The notes below the pieces were generated by a model. That model did not search any database. It was given only the letters and a program-made list of their open reading frames with translations, and was not told the DNA's origin. The position numbers and the translations under genes are program-made. DNA of 64,000 bases from Desulfonatronovibrio hydrogenovorans DSM 9292 (lineage in GTDB: Bacteria > Desulfobacterota > Desulfovibrionia > Desulfovibrionales > Desulfonatronovibrionaceae): positions 151,035 to 215,034 of the forward strand of contig NZ_JMKT01000015.1 of the NCBI RefSeq assembly GCF_000686525.1, in the 5' to 3' direction. Each line of letters starts with the position of its first letter. Positions within the stretch are counted from its first letter, which is position 1. Shown in pieces: positions 28,623 through 37,656 of the stretch.

Positions 28623-30347
28623 CTATCTGACAGAAAGTATTTCCTTGATGTTGAGGCGGATGCTGGTAACTCCACGATAGGTGTTAACAGCAGGAGTATA
28701 GGCCAGGATCGCCTTTTTGCCTGTTATGGAGGTTTTTGCCCATTTTTTGCCTTGTCTCCAGAATTGTCCCTTGAGGATAATCCCTGATTTCTCTTCCTTG
28801 AAGCTGAATCTGACATGCTTGTCGTTCCCAAACAAGACCTGGTCCTGAACCAGAAGTTCAGAAGACAGGAACACCGGCCGGGGGTTTCCAGGTCCAAAAG
28901 GCTGAAGAAGTTCCAGTTCAGAGATGAGTTCAGGAGAAAGCTGGTCAAAATCAAGGCCTGCATCCAGAACTATTTCCCTGGCTATGGGTTCTGGTCCTAT
29001 GGAGCTGATGACCTGATCATTGAATTTTTCCCTGAAATCATCAAGGCGCTCTGGAACAAGAGAAAGCCCTGCAGCCTGGCTGTGCCCTCCAAAGCGTTCC
29101 AGTATCCGGCTTAAAGAACACAGGTTTTCATACAAGTTGAACTCTCCAATGCTTCGGCCTGAACCTTTTATCATTCCATCTTCTTTGGTCAAGACAAAAC
29201 ATGGACGGTGAAACTCATCAACAATCCTTGAAGCAACAATACCAATCACTCCGGGATGCCAGTCAGGGTTGAAAAGCACCAGTCCTCTGTATTCAGACAT
29301 GGATTCGGCCATGTCCCTTGCCTGGGCAAGTATTTCTTCTTCAGTTTTTCTTCTCTGATCATTGAGCTTGTTCAGCCTGGAAGCAAGCTTTCTAGCCAGA
29401 GACAGATCCTTGGTCAGCAGAAGTTCCAGGGCGATAACCGGGTCATCAAGCCTTCCTGCAGCATTAATCCTTGGTCCCAGACCGAATCCAACCTCACCGG
29501 CTCCGATGCCGTCATTTCCATTTATCCCGCTTGCCTCTTTGAGGGCAAATATCCCTGGCCTTTCAGCCTGGTTTAGAAGTAAAAGGCCGTTTTTGACCAG
29601 TATTCTGTTGGTCCGGTCCAGCCGGACAAGATCGGCAATGGTTCCCAGGGCAACCAGGTCAAGGAAGCGGCGGATATCGGTTTTCTGTCCTGGAAGTATT
29701 CTGTTCAAGGCAGCCATGAGAAAAAAAGCGGTTCCCACTCCGGACAGTTCCGAATGAGGGCAGGATACAAGTCTTGGATTGATGATGGCGCAAGCCTGGG
29801 GCAGGATCTCGCCGGGCTGGTGATGATCAGTTAGAACAACTTTGATGCCAAGCTCCCTGGCTCTTTTCACCTCTTTAAAGTTGGAGATGCCACAATCAAC
29901 TGTGATGAGGGTTTTGACTCCTTCCCGGGCCAGGGTTTCAATTTCTCTGCAATTAAGGCCATATCCGTCTTCTAGCCTATGTGGAAGAACAGCCAGGATA
30001 CTCAGGCCCCGCTGGGCAAAAAAGTCTTTGATCAAAGCCACGGATGTAATACCGTCAACGTCGTAATCACCCCATACCGCAATTTTTTCGTTTTTATCTA
30101 TGGATGAAGCAATAATCTCTGCTCCCTGGGAAAGGCCTTCCCAGTCCTCAAGAGATCCAAGGTAGCGCAGGCCAGGGCTCAAGAAGAAGTGCATGTCATC
30201 GTATGTGGTCATGCCCCGCTGATACAACAGTCTGCAAAGAATAGGGGATATCTCTAGATCCCTGGCCAGGGATCTGATAGATTCAGTCGGAGGTTCAGGC
30301 TCCCTGAGGCGCCAGGCTGGCATATTCTGATCAGTAACGGGGTTCAT
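28623..30347 (-). CDS. recJ: Single-strand-specific DNA exonuclease RecJ
   Basis: A 574-residue protein with the DHH-superfamily signatures: WGDYDVDGITS (motif I), VDCGISN, LTDHHQPG (the DHH motif) and, in the C-terminal DHHA1 region, the substrate-binding RSIGEFNLY and FGGHSQAAG. An OB-fold region with QPFGPGNPRPVF follows near residue 480. RecJ degrades single-stranded DNA 5' to 3' in recombination and mismatch repair, using Mn or Mg ions. The length is normal for the family. The start codon lies eight bases after the HDOD gene stop, so the two are co-transcribed; the ribosome binding site is poor, which fits translational coupling. Confidence 0.96.
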   Translation of the reverse strand: MNPVTDQNMPAWRLREPEPPTESIRSLARDLEISPILCRLLYQRGMTTYDDMHFFLSPGLRYLGSLEDWEGLSQGAEIIASSIDKNEKIAVWGDYDVDGITSVALIKDFFAQRGLSILAVLPHRLEDGYGLNCREIETLAREGVKTLITVDCGISNFKEVKRARELGIKVVLTDHHQPGEILPQACAIINPRLVSCPHSELSGVGTAFFLMAALNRILPGQKTDIRRFLDLVALGTIADLVRLDRTNRILVKNGLLLLNQAERPGIFALKEASGINGNDGIGAGEVGFGLGPRINAAGRLDDPVIALELLLTKDLSLARKLASRLNKLNDQRRKTEEEILAQARDMAESMSEYRGLVLFNPDWHPGVIGIVASRIVDEFHRPCFVLTKEDGMIKGSGRSIGEFNLYENLCSLSRILERFGGHSQAAGLSLVPERLDDFREKFNDQVISSIGPEPIAREIVLDAGLDFDQLSPELISELELLQPFGPGNPRPVFLSSELLVQDQVLFGNDKHVRFSFKEEKSGIILKGQFWRQGKKWAKTSITGKKAILAYTPAVNTYRGVTSIRLNIKEILSVR

Positions 30348-30355
30348 ATGGATGG

Positions 30356-31210
30356 TCAGTTGGAAAAGAGGCTTTTGAGTTCCATGAGTTCAGGACCGGT
30401 CAACATGGTCTTGGCGGTTGAAAGGGTTTTGTCCATGTCCAGTCCAAGTTTGGAAAAAGACCTGGTCACTCTGGAAAAGGTATTCTCTTCAAGGTTTCGG
30501 CTGATAAAATCAGCCAGATTGATGATCTCAGCTTGTTGTAAATATTTTGGATCACACATGTCAGGGTTGTGATGCCAGTTGACAACCTCGGTTATGGATT
30601 CCGGGAAATTCCATTGTCTGAGAACCATAGCCCCGATAAGAGCATGGTCCATGCCCCAGAATTTATCTTCAGCCTGGTTCAGGGATATATCTTCCATGTG
30701 GGCCAGCTTTACTATTTCCAGCCAGTCCTTTGAGGCATAAAGTACAACCATGAGCTTGCCCAGATCATGAAGAATGCCCATGGTAAAGAGGTCAGCCGAG
30801 TCATTGCGTCCACACATAATGCCGATTTCTTCAGCCAAGGATGCGACAAAACACTGGTGTTCCCAGTATCGGCTCAGATTGAAAACAGTTTTGTCCACTT
30901 TGGCCCCTAGATCAGACAGAGAAACAGCCAGGATGATTTTTCTTACTTCAAAAAATCCCAGCAGGTTGGCAGCTCTTGAAATGGAGGATATCTGGGCCTG
31001 AAATCCGTAATATGCAGAATTGGCTCTGGACAGGACTTTTGCAGTCAGACCCTGGTCCCTGGAGATGGTTCTGGCGATTTCATCCAGGCTGGAGATTGAA
31101 TCAGGGGAAGTCTGCCTGAACAAGTCACCCAAAAACTGCGCTGATACCGGAAGATCATTTTTGATTCCGGAAAGTTTGCGCAAAAAAAACTGGGCTTTTT
31201 CATGCTCCAT
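30356..31210 (-). CDS. HDOD-domain protein
   Basis: The product is 284 residues from the ATG at 31210, which has AGGGA upstream; a TTG at 31246 would add 12 residues. The HDOD fold shows LPVSAQFLGDLF, LSRANSAYYGFQAQISSISR, GILHDLGKLM and MDHALIGAMVLRQWNFP. The HD pair is present, but GYP residues are not. Proteins of this type act in bacterial signal transduction, often as scaffolds; the partner is unknown. The link to recJ downstream may be only transcriptional. Confidence 0.88.
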   Translation of the reverse strand: MEHEKAQFFLRKLSGIKNDLPVSAQFLGDLFRQTSPDSISSLDEIARTISRDQGLTAKVLSRANSAYYGFQAQISSISRAANLLGFFEVRKIILAVSLSDLGAKVDKTVFNLSRYWEHQCFVASLAEEIGIMCGRNDSADLFTMGILHDLGKLMVVLYASKDWLEIVKLAHMEDISLNQAEDKFWGMDHALIGAMVLRQWNFPESITEVVNWHHNPDMCDPKYLQQAEIINLADFISRNLEENTFSRVTRSFSKLGLDMDKTLSTAKTMLTGPELMELKSLFSN

Positions 31211-31286
31211 GGTTCGTGTCCCTGATGATGTTTTACATATTGTCAAGATGAAAGGTACTCACCAGCCATGCCGGGCTGATGGCGGA

Positions 31287-32084
31287 TTAACCCTTTGCGT
31301 TGAGGCTTTTGTTTGAAACAAGTTTGTTTTTAGTCAGATAGATGATGAATTTTTTAGCCTCCTCAAACTCAGGATTGATCTCTAAGGCTTTTTTCAAATG
31401 TTCAAAGCACTGATCGTACTTTTTAAAGGCAAAGCTGGCCCTGGCCACATTGTAGTAAAGATTTTCATCGTTTTCCACCAACTCAAGTGCTCTTGAATAA
31501 TACTTCAGGGCTTGCTCGTACATCTCCTGCTTCCGGAGGTTTATGCCGAAATCATTGAACAGGTGCTTATGCTCTTTTTCAAAGGCCGCATCAAGCTTGA
31601 CCAGTCTTTCAAATATGTTGTTGGCTTTATCCTTATCTCCGCGCTCCAGGTAGGTGAGGCCGAGCCCAAAATTGGCTCGAATGTTTTCTTCATCCACTTT
31701 TAAGGCATTGCTGTACTCATATTCTGCACTGTAACTTTCACCCTTTTGCCTGTGCCGGTCTGCCCTGGCAACTGTCTTATTCAGTTCCCGCATCTTGGGG
31801 TATACGGTATAAGTGTAGAATTCAGGTTCTGGTGAAAATTTTTCCAGGAGTTCGTCTTTGGGAATCTGACTCTTGGGGCCGGATGGAACGTAATTGATGT
31901 TAAGTGGCTGAATCTCCACTTGATCGTCGTCAAGCTCTTTGACAAACCAGTAGGTCTTCTGAATGGTTTTTTTCTGGGTAGAGCCGGTTCCGACTTTAAC
32001 CAGACTCTGGGAGGAAAATACCCCCTGAATTCTGGACTTCTCGTCCTTTAAGTCAGAAATGATGTCGGATTCCCTGGATGACAT
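31287..32084 (-). CDS. TPR-repeat protein
   Basis: A 265-residue cytosolic protein with a good ribosome binding site (GGGAGGAAGCG before the ATG). The N-terminal 95 residues contain a small domain with QKTYWFVKELDDDQVEIQPL, probably a PilZ-like or barrel-like module. The rest, about 110-250, is a run of tetratricopeptide repeats (SAEYEYSNALKVDEENIRAN, YEQALKYYSRALELVENDEN, YDQCFEHLKKALEINPEFEE). TPR arrays bind other proteins. The function is unknown. It sits between pyrF and the HDOD gene, separated by 76-89 bases on each side. Confidence 0.8.
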   Translation of the reverse strand: MSSRESDIISDLKDEKSRIQGVFSSQSLVKVGTGSTQKKTIQKTYWFVKELDDDQVEIQPLNINYVPSGPKSQIPKDELLEKFSPEPEFYTYTVYPKMRELNKTVARADRHRQKGESYSAEYEYSNALKVDEENIRANFGLGLTYLERGDKDKANNIFERLVKLDAAFEKEHKHLFNDFGINLRKQEMYEQALKYYSRALELVENDENLYYNVARASFAFKKYDQCFEHLKKALEINPEFEEAKKFIIYLTKNKLVSNKSLNAKG

Positions 32085-32173
32085 AAACGCTTCCTCCCTA
32101 AAAATATAACAAACTGGCTTGCCTTTCTGCTGGAAAATGGTCTTTAGAAGGTCTAGCTGCCCTGATCCACCAA

Positions 32174-32872
32174 TCAGCTCCCAGTAAGATTTTGCTTGAT
32201 GTCCTTGAGAGCCTGGACCGGATTTGAAGCCCCTGTTATGGGACGCCCCACCACCAGATAGTCAGCTCCAGCCTTAAAGGCCTGTTTCGGAGTGACCGTC
32301 CTCTTCTGGTCATCAGCAGCAGGCTGGTTTCTAATCCCGGGAGTGACCAGAGTGAAGGCGTCACCGGAAAAACCCCTGATTATGCCGGCTTCAAGTCCTG
32401 AGCAGATGCATCCGTCCATTCCCCAGTCAAAGGCCTTTTCAGCCAGATCCCTGGCTATCAAGGCAGACTCCCTTGGATCAGGCCAGGGAAGGTCATCTTT
32501 GCTCAGGCTGGTTAATAGGGTGACTCCTAAAAGCATGGTCCTTTGCTGACTCCTGGGACTAAATTGATCCCTGGCTTCAACAGCTCTGCGAATCATTTGC
32601 TCACCACCCAGGGTGTGCAGAGTGAGCATGTCAGCTCCAAGGGCCATGCATCTATGCACTGCACCGGCAACTGTATTTGGAATATCAAAAAGTTTCAGAT
32701 CCAGAAAAATATTAAAACCATTTTTTTTAAGCTTTGCTATTACTTCAGGACCCGAGCTGATGAAAAGTTCCAGCCCAACCTTGACCCAGTCTGTTTCTTG
32801 CCTGATTTTTTCTGCAAAATCCAGTGCTTTAGCTTGAGAGTCAAAATCAAGGGCTACAATAACTTTACTCAT
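32174..32872 (-). CDS. pyrF: Orotidine 5'-phosphate decarboxylase
   Basis: A 232-residue enzyme that converts OMP to UMP, the last step of pyrimidine synthesis. The family signature is clear: ALDFD near the N-terminus, FLDLKLFDIPNTV with the catalytic Lys and Asp, GADMLTLHTLGG, VTPGIR near 190 and the phosphate-binding VVGRPIT near 213. Length is normal. Its ATG overlaps the gmk stop by eight bases, so the two are translationally coupled. Together they supply nucleotide precursors. Confidence 0.97.
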   Translation of the reverse strand: MSKVIVALDFDSQAKALDFAEKIRQETDWVKVGLELFISSGPEVIAKLKKNGFNIFLDLKLFDIPNTVAGAVHRCMALGADMLTLHTLGGEQMIRRAVEARDQFSPRSQQRTMLLGVTLLTSLSKDDLPWPDPRESALIARDLAEKAFDWGMDGCICSGLEAGIIRGFSGDAFTLVTPGIRNQPAADDQKRTVTPKQAFKAGADYLVVGRPITGASNPVQALKDIKQNLTGS

Positions 32873-33491
32873 GATCCTGACTCCAGGTGTTGTTAAGGAC
32901 CGTTTTAGGCAGGTCAGGCTTATACACAGGTCTCATCTTTTCTGCCGACACCAGTGCTTCAAGCTGGGCAAAAGCCTGGCCCAGATCGTCGTTGATCAGC
33001 CAGAAGTCGAACATGTGACTCAGGGAGATCTCCTGCTTTGCATTGTGGATTCGTTTTTTTATGGTTTCAAGGTCATCGGTCCCACGGTTAACCAGCCTTT
33101 TCTCAAGTACTTTTAAAGAAGGGGGAAAGATGAATAGAAAAAGACCAGTGTTCAGGTTTTTTTTAAGCTGGGAAGCACCCTGGACATCTATATCAAAAAT
33201 CAGACTCTGGCCGCTTTCCAAAGCGTCCAGGACCTTTTGCCTGGGTGTGCCGTAAAAGTTGCCGTGGACCTCAGCCCATTCAGCAAAAAACCCCTGGTCT
33301 TTCAGGGATAAAAATTTTTCACGCTGGGTGAAGAAATAGTCCTTTCCTTCAACCTCTCCCTGTCGCGGAGATCTGGTGGTGTATGATACGGAAAAAGAGA
33401 ATTCCGGATGCTTTTCCATCAGCATATTGATGAGGGTGCTTTTCCCGGTTCCTGATGGAGCGCTTATGGTTAAAAGCATGCCTTTACGCAT
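32865..33491 (-). CDS. gmk: Guanylate kinase
   Basis: The product is 208 residues from the ATG at 33491, which has GAGGTGGG upstream; a TTG at 33506 would add five residues. It phosphorylates GMP to GDP with ATP. The P-loop [10 protein letters not shown] lies at the N-terminus, followed by the GMP-binding [17 protein letters not shown] and IDVQGA, and the lid region RLVNRGTDD. The gene overlaps the upstream remA-like gene by eight bases and pyrF downstream by eight bases. The yicC-remA-gmk order is also known from Firmicutes. Confidence 0.96.
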   Translation of the reverse strand: MRKGMLLTISAPSGTGKSTLINMLMEKHPEFSFSVSYTTRSPRQGEVEGKDYFFTQREKFLSLKDQGFFAEWAEVHGNFYGTPRQKVLDALESGQSLIFDIDVQGASQLKKNLNTGLFLFIFPPSLKVLEKRLVNRGTDDLETIKKRIHNAKQEISLSHMFDFWLINDDLGQAFAQLEALVSAEKMRPVYKPDLPKTVLNNTWSQDHE

Positions 33492-33759
33492 GACTGCCCA
33501 CCTCAATGTTTTCCAGACGCTGGGAAATGGTTTCCGGCTGGATGGCTGATAGAATTACATGGTTGGAGTCGGTGATTATCAAGGATCTGGTTTTCCTTCC
33601 CTGGGTTGCATCAATGAGCATATTCTGGACCCTGGCATCCTCCCGCAGGCGGCGCATGGGTGAGGATGATGGATTTACAATGGCCACCACCCTGGTGCTG
33701 ACAACTGAATTGCCAAATCCGATATTCAAAAGTTTCAGTCTGTCTGACGGCATATTCAT
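33484..33759 (-). CDS. remA: RemA-like (DUF370) DNA-binding regulator
   Basis: The product is about 91 residues from the ATG at 33759, or 89 from the ATG at 33753. It follows the yicC stop directly with a GGAG/AGGATGAA region before the two ATGs. The sequence [29 protein letters not shown] and [20 protein letters not shown] matches the RemA/ExtR family. In Bacillus subtilis RemA binds DNA as a ring-shaped oligomer and switches on matrix genes. The target here is unknown; the gene lies between yicC and gmk as in Firmicutes. The last bases overlap the gmk start. Confidence 0.88.
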   Translation of the reverse strand: MNMPSDRLKLLNIGFGNSVVSTRVVAIVNPSSSPMRRLREDARVQNMLIDATQGRKTRSLIITDSNHVILSAIQPETISQRLENIEVGSHA

Positions 33760-33760
33760 C

Positions 33761-34642
33761 CTACTCCAGGTTCTGGGCCTGCTCCCGGCATTTTTCAAGT
33801 TCAGCCTTGAAGCCCACAGTGATTCTGATCATATCCGTATTCTGACATTTGTTGGCACAGGTGTTAATTTCCCTGAAGGTCTCCTGCAAGATGAAATCTA
33901 GTTTCCGGCCAATCTGTCCAGGTATGGCCAGAAGATCCTCCATGGCTCCTAAATGAGCTTCAAGCCGGGTCATTTCTTCAGATACGTCAAGCCGGTCTGC
34001 CATAATGATCAACTCCTGGAGAAGTCTGTTTTCATCAATTTCAACAGCCATTTCTTCCATGATTCTTTCCAGCTTGAGCCTTAGGTCCTTGAATCGGCTG
34101 GGTGCATTGTCCTTGGCCAGTTCTCCCAGTTCTTTGGCCATGATTTCAAGGCTTTTGATTCTGTCCAGGATATCTTTGATCAGCAAGGCTCCTTCACTTT
34201 GTCTGGTCTTATTCCAGGAGTCCAGGGCTGCTTTAAGACAGTCAGCCAGATCTTTTTCCAGTTCATCTGAGATACCACCCTTGTTTTCCCTCCACAGGGA
34301 AGTGTTTCTAATGAGCATGTTCAAATCAGGCTCAAAGTCACGGCTCATGTCACCGGCAAGCTCTTCAAGCTGTTTGATCATGGCCATAGCCATGGTCCGG
34401 TCAAGACTGATACCCAAAATATCAGGATCAAGTATCTGCAGGTTTAAATTGATGTCCACCCTGCCTCTGGAGGCATTTTCCCTGATGATTTTTTCCCATT
34501 TTCCCTGTAAAAAGTAAAGAGCAGGGGGGATTCTCCACTTCAGATCCAAAAACCTGCTGTTCACGCTTTTGATTTCCCAGGAAATTGACCACCCATCCCT
34601 GGAAATAGTTTCTGAGCCATATCCGGTCATGCTTTTGCTCAT
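33761..34642 (-). CDS. yicC: YicC family endoribonuclease
   Basis: The product is 293 residues from the ATG at 34642, with a strong AGGGGAG site upstream. The N-terminus SMTGYGSE is the YicC hallmark, with [12 protein letters not shown] shortly after. The C-terminal DUF1732-type part includes [10 protein letters not shown] and [22 protein letters not shown]. coli YicC is reported to be a ribonuclease that helps degrade RyhB and related RNAs. It starts the compact yicC-remA-gmk-pyrF group, 51 bases after the DUF4416 gene. Confidence 0.95.
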   Translation of the reverse strand: MSKSMTGYGSETISRDGWSISWEIKSVNSRFLDLKWRIPPALYFLQGKWEKIIRENASRGRVDINLNLQILDPDILGISLDRTMAMAMIKQLEELAGDMSRDFEPDLNMLIRNTSLWRENKGGISDELEKDLADCLKAALDSWNKTRQSEGALLIKDILDRIKSLEIMAKELGELAKDNAPSRFKDLRLKLERIMEEMAVEIDENRLLQELIIMADRLDVSEEMTRLEAHLGAMEDLLAIPGQIGRKLDFILQETFREINTCANKCQNTDMIRITVGFKAELEKCREQAQNLE

Positions 34643-34693
34643 AAAAATAACTCCCCTTATCCGCAATTTGAAGTCTGGTGCATAACTATGTTT

Positions 34694-35227
34694 TCAAGTT
34701 AAAAGTGAAAGTTGTTGGTGATACCTGTTTCTGATAGTCCTTAAATGAGTTTTAATTTTTTCTGATTTGTAGTCTGGAAAGGTCCAGGGCAAATCCTGCC
34801 AGTCACCTTTGGTAAAAATCAGGGTAAGATCAGCCCAGATTCCCTGGCCAAGATAAATCCGGTGGGTGAAGTTTTTTCCCGTGGCCAGAACCAGCCTTTC
34901 CATGCTCAAGATCCCCGGGTCTAGGTTGAATATTCTTTTGCCCTTCAGGGTATGTTCCTGTTCCAGGGTGTTGGTGAAAAGCTTGGTCCAAACCAGGGAA
35001 TCCAGTTGGCAGAGCCTGTCAAAGCTCAGGATCCTTCTTGAGATGGGAAGACCCAGTTCATCATCATAGTAGGATGTTTCAGTAAAGCAAAAGGGGTCTG
35101 TGAGGTAATCTGCAGGACCTAGATGTTCTTCGAGTTTCTTCTGAAGAGCTGGCCAGAAAAGTTCCCATTTGGAGCTTAATATCGAGAGAAAGGGTTTACC
35201 TGGCTTGGGAATGGTCGGAATGCTCAT
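34694..35227 (-). CDS. DUF4416 family protein
   Basis: A 177-residue protein with the pattern of DUF4416: FTETSYYDDELG, KRIFNLDPGILSMERLVLAT, RIYLGQGIWADLTLIF and WTFPDYKS. The family is common in Desulfobacterota and related anaerobes, and its function is unknown. No signal peptide or membrane segment is seen. The gene lies 18 bases after mtaB and has a weak ribosome binding site, so it is probably co-transcribed. Confidence 0.85.
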   Translation of the reverse strand: MSIPTIPKPGKPFLSILSSKWELFWPALQKKLEEHLGPADYLTDPFCFTETSYYDDELGLPISRRILSFDRLCQLDSLVWTKLFTNTLEQEHTLKGKRIFNLDPGILSMERLVLATGKNFTHRIYLGQGIWADLTLIFTKGDWQDLPWTFPDYKSEKIKTHLRTIRNRYHQQLSLLT

Positions 35228-35245
35228 GGCTTCTGGTTGGTTACT

Positions 35246-36514
35246 CTAGATTTGTTTGACCAGCAAGAAATCATCTCTGATCTCCAGGGGCAGAGCTTTG
35301 ATCCTTTGCCTGGGACTTAGTCCGGGGGCAAGATTGTTGACTCTGCACTCCATATAATACTCTGACATACCTTTGAAATTGTCTTCCATGACAATGTCCA
35401 GGGATTTTTGTTCAAGCAGCCTGTTCATGAAAGCTTTTCTTTTAGCCCTGATAATCTGATTTAGATCCCAGGCTCTGTTTTTTTTGGTTTCTTGATTGAT
35501 CTGGTTTGAAAATCTGGCCGCAGGTGTAGCTGGCCTGGGTGAAAAAGGAAAGATATGGGCATAGCTCAGAGGCAGCCTGGAGATAAGACGTCTGGTCAGG
35601 TCATGATCGGCTGGGCTTTCATCCGGGAATCCTACCAGAATATCTGCCCCCATGGAGAAAAGATGCCAGACCCTGGAAAGATTATCAGAAAATTCCAGGA
35701 TAGTTTCCGGCGAGTAGTGGGACCGGTTCATTTTTTCAAGGATAATAGGGCTGCCGCTTTGTACAGAGATATGCAGATGAGGGCAGATCATGCGGGAACT
35801 TTCCAGCACCTCCAAAGCCTTTTGGTTAAGCTGGGACGGGTCAAGAGAACTGATTCTGAACCTGGCTTTATGGCCCCAGTCAGGCTGCAGATTTTCCTCC
35901 AGATATGATATGAGATCCCAGAAGTCAGGTTTATGGGGAAGATCTTGACCATAAAGGCGCAGGTTAATGCCGCAAAGACTGATTTCTGTAATGCCCTTAA
36001 TTAGAAGCCGGCTGATCTCATTCAGAATGATCTGAAAAGGCCTGCTGACCGAGTTGCCCCTGGTTTCAGGCACTATGCAGAAGCTGCAGTTGTGGGTGCA
36101 TCCGTCCTGAACCTTAACAACAGCCCTGGCCCTGTAGTAGTCTGAGATAAGGTAGTCATCTGCCTGGTCATTTTGAAATCCAAGCTGCTCCAGACCCTGA
36201 AGAAGCCTTCTTTTGTTTTTTTGAGGCACAACCAGGTGTACTTCATCGAGCATGGTTAATTCCTGCTCAAACACCTGGGCTGCACAGCCGGTGATTATCA
36301 GCCTTGCTTCAGGACAATCCCGGCCAACCTGTCTGCATGTTTTTTTAAGGTCACGAACAGCCCTTGCGGTTACTGCACAGCTGTTGACAATAACCGTTGA
36401 TGCCAGGGCAGGGTTTTTTTCCTGAATGTAACCCAGTTTTTGAAGGGATTCGGAAATGGCCTGGGACTCATACTGGTTGACCTTGCAGCCCATGGTTATG
36501 ATATTAAAGCGCAT
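35246..36514 (-). CDS. mtaB: tRNA t6A37 methylthiotransferase MtaB
   Basis: The product is 422 residues from the ATG at 36514; a TTG at 36568 is less likely. The N-terminal MTTase domain begins RFNIITMGCKVNQYES. The radical SAM cluster motif CTHNCSFC occurs near residue 150. The extra pair of cysteines (VNSCAVTARA, IITGCAAQ) binds the second 4Fe-4S cluster. Radical SAM body motifs (EISLCGINLRLYG, LHISVQSG) follow. The enzyme adds a methylthio group to t6A37 of ANN-decoding tRNAs. The MGCKVNQYES start separates MtaB from MiaB and RimO. It lies 82 bases after mnmA, another tRNA thiolation gene. Confidence 0.93.
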   Translation of the reverse strand: MRFNIITMGCKVNQYESQAISESLQKLGYIQEKNPALASTVIVNSCAVTARAVRDLKKTCRQVGRDCPEARLIITGCAAQVFEQELTMLDEVHLVVPQKNKRRLLQGLEQLGFQNDQADDYLISDYYRARAVVKVQDGCTHNCSFCIVPETRGNSVSRPFQIILNEISRLLIKGITEISLCGINLRLYGQDLPHKPDFWDLISYLEENLQPDWGHKARFRISSLDPSQLNQKALEVLESSRMICPHLHISVQSGSPIILEKMNRSHYSPETILEFSDNLSRVWHLFSMGADILVGFPDESPADHDLTRRLISRLPLSYAHIFPFSPRPATPAARFSNQINQETKKNRAWDLNQIIRAKRKAFMNRLLEQKSLDIVMEDNFKGMSEYYMECRVNNLAPGLSPRQRIKALPLEIRDDFLLVKQI

Positions 36515-36596
36515 ATCCTTCAGATGGTTGGAATTAAAATTTTTTATGGTATGGTTAAGGATTGCCAATTGTTTATTTTCTACTTGCAGTTAAATT

Positions 36597-37643
36597 TTAC
36601 TGATCAGGGCTGGATATTATTCCAGCAGCCAGGACTCTGCCCTGACCAGAGTACACTGCAGCTATCTGGCCGGGGGCTGGTATCTCGGCTGAATTCTTGT
36701 AGACTATGTCCAGTCTTTGGCCGGACATGGTAACTTGAGCCTCCACAGGCTGCTGGCGATATCTTGTCTGGACATAGGTTTGATCTGGCCACTCATCAGC
36801 CGGGCAAAGCAGGTTTAACTTACCGGCAGAACAACGGTCAGTTTTCAGCTCATGGGATGAACCCACTATCAGGGTGTTGGTTTTCACGTCTTTTTGGATG
36901 ACATATAATGGATGATCATAAGCAATTCCAAGCCCTCTTCTCTGCCCCTGGGTATACCTCCACAGTCCCTGATGCCAGCCAAGAATAACCCCCTGAGTGT
37001 CTTTTATTGGTCCTGAAGAGCCGCCTTCATGGCGGGCAATTCTTGAAGAGATAAAGGTCCTGTAGTCATCATCTATAAAGCAGATTTCATTACTTTCAGC
37101 TTTGACCGGAGTAGTAACCCTGTTCTTTTTCAGGATTTCATAGGCATTGCTTTTGGTTGTGCCATGCAGGGGAAAAATTACCCGGGCAAAGACATGGTTT
37201 GGCACTAAAGACAAAAAATAGCTTTGATCCTTGGTATGGTCCAAGCCTCTCCAAAGAGAGGGACCTTTGGGTCCTGGTCTTACCCCGGCATAGTGACCAG
37301 TGGCCAGGGTATCAGCTCCAAGCAGGGTCACCTGTTCCAGAATGAGGCCGAACTTGATCTGCCTGTTGCACCGGGCACAAGGATTAGGAGTAAGCCCATT
37401 AAGGTAGTCTAGAACAAAAGGTCTGACCACCAGTCGGTCAAAGTCCTGGACCAGGTCCAGAATGTGCAGGTTTAGCTTAAAAGCTGAACATATCCGGGCA
37501 AGGTCTTCTTCAATTTTTTTTCCAGTCTCACTTGGAGGAAAGAACCTGGCATGAAACGGTATGAGTTCATACCCTTTTTGCATCAGCAGCATAAGGGATG
37601 CCAGGCTGTCTGTCCCCCCGCTCAGGGCTACAGCTGTTTTCAT
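36597..37643 (-). CDS. mnmA: tRNA 2-thiouridine synthase MnmA
   Basis: The product is 348 residues from the ATG at 37643, 13 bases after gatA; the open frame extends further but overlaps gatA. The PP-loop is SGGTDS near residue 8. The two catalytic cysteines are in NPCARCN near 104 and NEICFIDDD near 205; TGHYAGV and the DQSYFL motif are also present. MnmA thiolates U34 of tRNAs for Lys, Glu and Gln. Length is close to the family norm. It belongs to a short operon lppC-like, gatC, gatA, mnmA that is mostly about tRNA function. Confidence 0.95.
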   Translation of the reverse strand: MKTAVALSGGTDSLASLMLLMQKGYELIPFHARFFPPSETGKKIEEDLARICSAFKLNLHILDLVQDFDRLVVRPFVLDYLNGLTPNPCARCNRQIKFGLILEQVTLLGADTLATGHYAGVRPGPKGPSLWRGLDHTKDQSYFLSLVPNHVFARVIFPLHGTTKSNAYEILKKNRVTTPVKAESNEICFIDDDYRTFISSRIARHEGGSSGPIKDTQGVILGWHQGLWRYTQGQRRGLGIAYDHPLYVIQKDVKTNTLIVGSSHELKTDRCSAGKLNLLCPADEWPDQTYVQTRYRQQPVEAQVTMSGQRLDIVYKNSAEIPAPGQIAAVYSGQGRVLAAGIISSPDQ

Positions 37644-37656
37644 GGGTAATTGTTTC

